This document shows, one piece after another, positions 22,420-24,533 of a DNA stretch of 24,533 nt. This DNA comes from Acidithiobacillus ferruginosus (lineage in GTDB: Bacteria > Pseudomonadota > Gammaproteobacteria > Acidithiobacillales > Acidithiobacillaceae): positions 1-24,533 of the forward strand of contig NZ_JABBDR010000300.1 of the NCBI RefSeq assembly GCF_018854495.1. The letters are read 5' to 3'. Below the pieces are notes generated by a model. That model had not been told where the DNA came from. It saw only the letters and a list, made by a program, of their open reading frames with translations, and ran no database searches. Position 1 is the first letter of the stretch, and every line of letters begins with the position of its first letter. The translations under genes and the position numbers were made by a program.

Positions 22420-22572
22420 TCATGTGACTGGTACGCGGATAACATTTTTAATGCCAACGATGTTCCGTATGAATATGAACGGTTGCGGAGCACAAAATAT
22501 GGCGGAAACTTCATTGCTGCGCAGGCGAGTGCGCCGGTTTTTGTCGGTGCCCAGGTGGCGGCCAAGTTCTAA
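22420..22572 (+). pseudogene. C-terminal remnant of a TonB-dependent outer-membrane receptor
   Basis: A frame without a start codon encodes about 50 residues including WYADNIFNANDVPYEYE and ending PVFVGAQVAAKF before TAA. That ending, alternating polar and hydrophobic residues with a final Phe, is the standard last strand of a TonB-dependent receptor barrel, and WYADNIFNAND resembles the preceding DNLFN-type strand. Just upstream, in another frame, LNDKFYPDEDM could be an earlier piece separated by an indel. The body and plug of the receptor are missing. The assignment rests on pattern only. Confidence 0.45.
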
Positions 22573-22609
22573 AGTCCGATTGGTATCTGCAGGTTATCTG
22601 CTGGTTTCC

Positions 22610-22641
22610 AAAAACCTCATCCGGTGGCCTTACGGTCACCG
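22610..22641 (-). terminator. possible terminator of the small lipoprotein gene
   Basis: Arms 22622-22629 and 22634-22641 form a stem around TTAC; on the minus strand there is one A-C mismatch. TTTTT follows 7 nt beyond the stem (22614-22610). This is a weak, imperfect candidate. Confidence 0.3.
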
Positions 22642-22647
22642 CGTTGC

Positions 22648-22797
22648 TCAGGGGATCAGGGACGCCCCGGCACTGACCATATCCCCGGTCGCCGATGCGG
22701 TATCAGAGACGGCAGCACAACCCGCCAGTGATCCAAAAATGACCAGGAGGCCTGCAGTGCGCATTATGAAACCGATGATATGGATTTTATGAACCAT
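22648..22797 (-). CDS. small lipoprotein, 49 residues
   Basis: A short frame encodes a lipoprotein signal peptide with a basic start (MVHK), a hydrophobic segment (GLLVIFGS) and lipobox LAGC (Cys27). A 22-residue mature part rich in Ala, Ser and Thr follows (AAVSDTASATGDMVSAGAS). It resembles small entericidin-type or orphan lipoproteins in layout only. Start may be ATG 22797 (weak AGAG upstream) or ATG 22764. Function unknown. Confidence 0.6.
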   Translation of the reverse strand: MVHKIHIIGFIMRTAGLLVIFGSLAGCAAVSDTASATGDMVSAGASLIP

Positions 22798-22835
22798 GGA
22801 AAATACTCTTTGGATAATATGAACCACCGGCCCGG

Positions 22836-22849
22836 ATAACAGTTGTTAT
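22836..22849. promoter_or_regulatory. palindrome between pyrD and the small lipoprotein
   Basis: ATAACA and TGTTAT arms surround a 2-bp centre about 40 bp upstream of the lipoprotein start. It may be an operator. Otherwise the 123-bp gap holds nothing I can name. Confidence 0.25.
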
Positions 22850-22920
22850 TCATTGATGGCTCATGAAACTAGTTTTTAACTGTTTAACATGTTCATGGAT
22901 TTCCAGCAAGCAGAAAATCT

Positions 22921-24015
22921 CTACAAGACGGTACTACCCCGCGCATGCGCAAGATCGGGATAACCATCCTTTAACCAAAGCCCCGGCAGTTCTTCCAGAA
23001 TCTCCCGTACCAGCCCGGGTCCGCGGAAAATCAGCCCGCTGTAGACTTGTACCAGGCTGGCCCCGGCCAAAATTTTGGCATAAGCGTCTGCCGCGCTCAG
23101 AATGCCGCCGACGCCAATGATGGGCACCTGTCCCTGGGTCGCACGATAGAGTTGCGCGATGACGGCATTGGATTGCTCCAGCAATGGTGCGCCGCTCAGG
23201 CCCCCGCTTTCGGAGAGTCCGGGTTGAGAGGCCGGACGTTCTGTCGTGGTATTGGTGGCGATAAAACCATTCACCAGAGGTGCCGTGCCTAAGGCCAGAC
23301 CACCGATAGCGTTGAGATCATCATTATCCAGATCCGGTGCGATCTTGAGAAGCAGGGGCAAGGGTGGGCGCTGATGCTGTAGGGCCAGACGCTGGTTGGC
23401 TGCGGCGACGGCACTGAGCAGTCCCCGTAAGGCTTCTTCACCCTGCAGCAAGCGCAAACCAGGGGTGTTGGGCGAGCTCACGTTCACACAGAGATAATCG
23501 CCATAGGGAAAAAGCAGTTCCAGCGCGGCAATATAGTCGTCCTGCGCCTGCTCCAGTGGGGTGTCCTTGTTTTTGCCGAGATTGATGCCGATAGGCACCG
23601 GATGGCCAGGTAATGCCGCCAGTCTTCGGGCGACTGCCGCAGCCCCTTCACCGGGGAAACCCATGCGGTTGATGACCGCCTGCTGTACCGGATAGCGAAA
23701 GATTCGGGGGCGTGGGTTGCCGGGCTGCGGGCGCGGGGTCACTGTACCGATTTCGATGAAGCCAAAGCCGAGAGCGGGGAGGGCGGCGGTGGCGCGGGAA
23801 TCCTTGTCATAGCCGGCGGCGAGGCCGACGGGATTGGCAAAATGCAGGCCCCAAAAGTCCTGCGCCAGACGCGGGTCGTGGATGGTGTAGTGCCGGGCCA
23901 CACGCGCGAGGCCGCGTGGCATGTGTCCCAGAGCTTCCAGCGCAGCGATGCTCAGGGTGTGGGCACGCTCCGGGTCCAGCGTAAAAAGCAGAGGGCGCAG
24001 TAGGCCGTAGCTCAT
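22921..24015 (-). CDS. pyrD: class 2 dihydroorotate dehydrogenase (quinone), PyrD
   Basis: PyrD is the membrane-associated flavoprotein that oxidises dihydroorotate to orotate with quinone in pyrimidine synthesis. The 364-residue product has the class 2 N-terminal membrane-binding helices ([19 protein letters not shown]). FMN and substrate motifs are [46 protein letters not shown] (catalytic Ser) and IGVGGI. Start at ATG 24015, which overlaps the hemF stop as ATGA; a TTG two codons upstream is less likely. Confidence 0.96.
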   Translation of the reverse strand: MSYGLLRPLLFTLDPERAHTLSIAALEALGHMPRGLARVARHYTIHDPRLAQDFWGLHFANPVGLAAGYDKDSRATAALPALGFGFIEIGTVTPRPQPGNPRPRIFRYPVQQAVINRMGFPGEGAAAVARRLAALPGHPVPIGINLGKNKDTPLEQAQDDYIAALELLFPYGDYLCVNVSSPNTPGLRLLQGEEALRGLLSAVAAANQRLALQHQRPPLPLLLKIAPDLDNDDLNAIGGLALGTAPLVNGFIATNTTTERPASQPGLSESGGLSGAPLLEQSNAVIAQLYRATQGQVPIIGVGGILSAADAYAKILAGASLVQVYSGLIFRGPGLVREILEELPGLWLKDGYPDLAHARGSTVL

Positions 24016-24533
24016 GCCCAATCCCTGGGTGTGAGGAAGTCTTCCTTGAGGCGGGCTTCGGGGCTACCGGCTTCGCCCTGCCAGTCGTAGGCCCAGGCCG
24101 CCAGGGGGGGCAGGGACATGAGGATGCTTTCGGTGCGCCCGCCGGACTGCAGGCCGAAGAGGGTGCCGCGGTCATAGACGAGGTTGAACTCCACATAGCG
24201 CCCCCGGCGCAGGAGTTGAAATTGGCGCTCGCGTTCGCCGTAGGCCAGGTCCCGGCGCCGGGCGACAATGGGCAGATAGCTGTCGAGGAAGCTGTTGGCC
24301 ATATCCTCCCAGAAGGCCTGCAGGAGACTGGCATCACCATGGAGATCGTCGAAAAAGATACCACCGATACCGCGCATTTCCTGACGGTGCCTGATGGTGA
24401 AGTAGTCGTCGCACCAGGCTTTGAAGCGCGGATAAAAGCCCGGATCGTGACGATCACAGGCGGTTTTGAGGATGCCATGGAAATGCCGGGCGTCTTCCTC
24501 AAAGCCGTAGATAGGCGTCAGGTCGGCGCCGCC
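24012..24533 (-). CDS. hemF: oxygen-dependent coproporphyrinogen III oxidase HemF (3' part)
   Basis: The gene runs off the end of the window; 173 C-terminal codons are visible. They start at [19 protein letters not shown] and include [51 protein letters not shown] and the terminal [16 protein letters not shown], all close to E. coli HemF. The enzyme decarboxylates coproporphyrinogen III in haem synthesis using O2, which suits an aerobe. It is translationally coupled to pyrD. Confidence 0.96.
   Translation of the reverse strand, partial: GGADLTPIYGFEEDARHFHGILKTACDRHDPGFYPRFKAWCDDYFTIRHRQEMRGIGGIFFDDLHGDASLLQAFWEDMANSFLDSYLPIVARRRDLAYGERERQFQLLRRGRYVEFNLVYDRGTLFGLQSGGRTESILMSLPPLAAWAYDWQGEAGSPEARLKEDFLTPRDWA

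Noticed and set aside
22424..22792. 122-codon plus-strand frame
   Set aside because: Out of frame with the receptor remnant and antisense to the small lipoprotein; no ribosome binding site or domain.
23807..24502. 231-codon minus-strand frame rich in Pro, Ala and Ser
   Set aside because: Shadow of hemF and pyrD in another frame of the same strand.
1..24533. CRISPR arrays, insertion sequences, integrases, rRNA
   Set aside because: No regularly spaced repeats, transposase or integrase motifs or rRNA segments were seen. The proline-rich tonB spacers are coding repeats, not a CRISPR.

Overview
The window looks like a chromosomal stretch from a gamma-proteobacterium-like acidophile, most probably Acidithiobacillus or a close relative. 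This rests on protein style, moderately high GC, and the tRNA-Leu/sixA and hemF-pyrD flanks; it is inference, not a database result. The core is a phosphorus-scavenging island of about 20 kb lying between ordinary housekeeping genes.

Left flank (1-2230): a tRNA-Leu(CAA) with promoter and terminator, sixA, then a decayed UDP-sulfoquinovose-synthase-like (SqdB/SQD1) gene that has lost its N-terminus and carries a frameshift. Upstream of it is a small unknown gene behind a Pho box.

Phosphonate block (2231-11882, all minus strand, read from high to low coordinates): an HD-domain mixed-valence di-iron oxygenase (PhnZ/PbfA-like), an MFS transporter, then phnG-H-I-J-K-L-M, a DUF1045 2H-phosphoesterase, phnN and the GntR regulator phnF. 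Most junctions are 4-bp ATGA overlaps. A sigma70 promoter with a PhnF-like operator lies just before phnG. No phnCDE transporter and no phnP are present.

Pho/TonB block (11961-21697): two paralogous modules diverge from a central regulatory region. Module 1 (minus) is exbB1, a 962-residue secreted beta-propeller/phosphoesterase fusion, and tonB1, without exbD. Module 2 (plus) is exbB2-exbD-tonB2 and a Tat-exported phospholipase C/acid-phosphatase-like enzyme. Between them lie a DUF3568 lipoprotein and a PhoB-like regulator whose receiver domain lacks the phosphorylation residues. Arrays of PhoB-box half-sites with 11-bp phasing precede exbB1, the regulator and exbB2; a fourth site precedes the small gene at 1976. 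Module 1 runs co-directionally into the phosphonate block.

Right flank (21701-24533): a GNAT acetyltransferase, an AT-rich interval holding what looks like the C-terminal remnant of a TonB-dependent receptor, a 49-residue lipoprotein, then pyrD overlapping the 3' part of hemF.

Working model (inference): under phosphate limitation the Pho-box promoters turn on export of phosphoesterases, a dedicated TonB-ExbB-ExbD energiser for uptake across the outer membrane, and by read-through or the PhnF promoter the C-P lyase pathway. The SqdB-like gene may be the remains of a sulfolipid-for-phospholipid substitution system in the same regulon.
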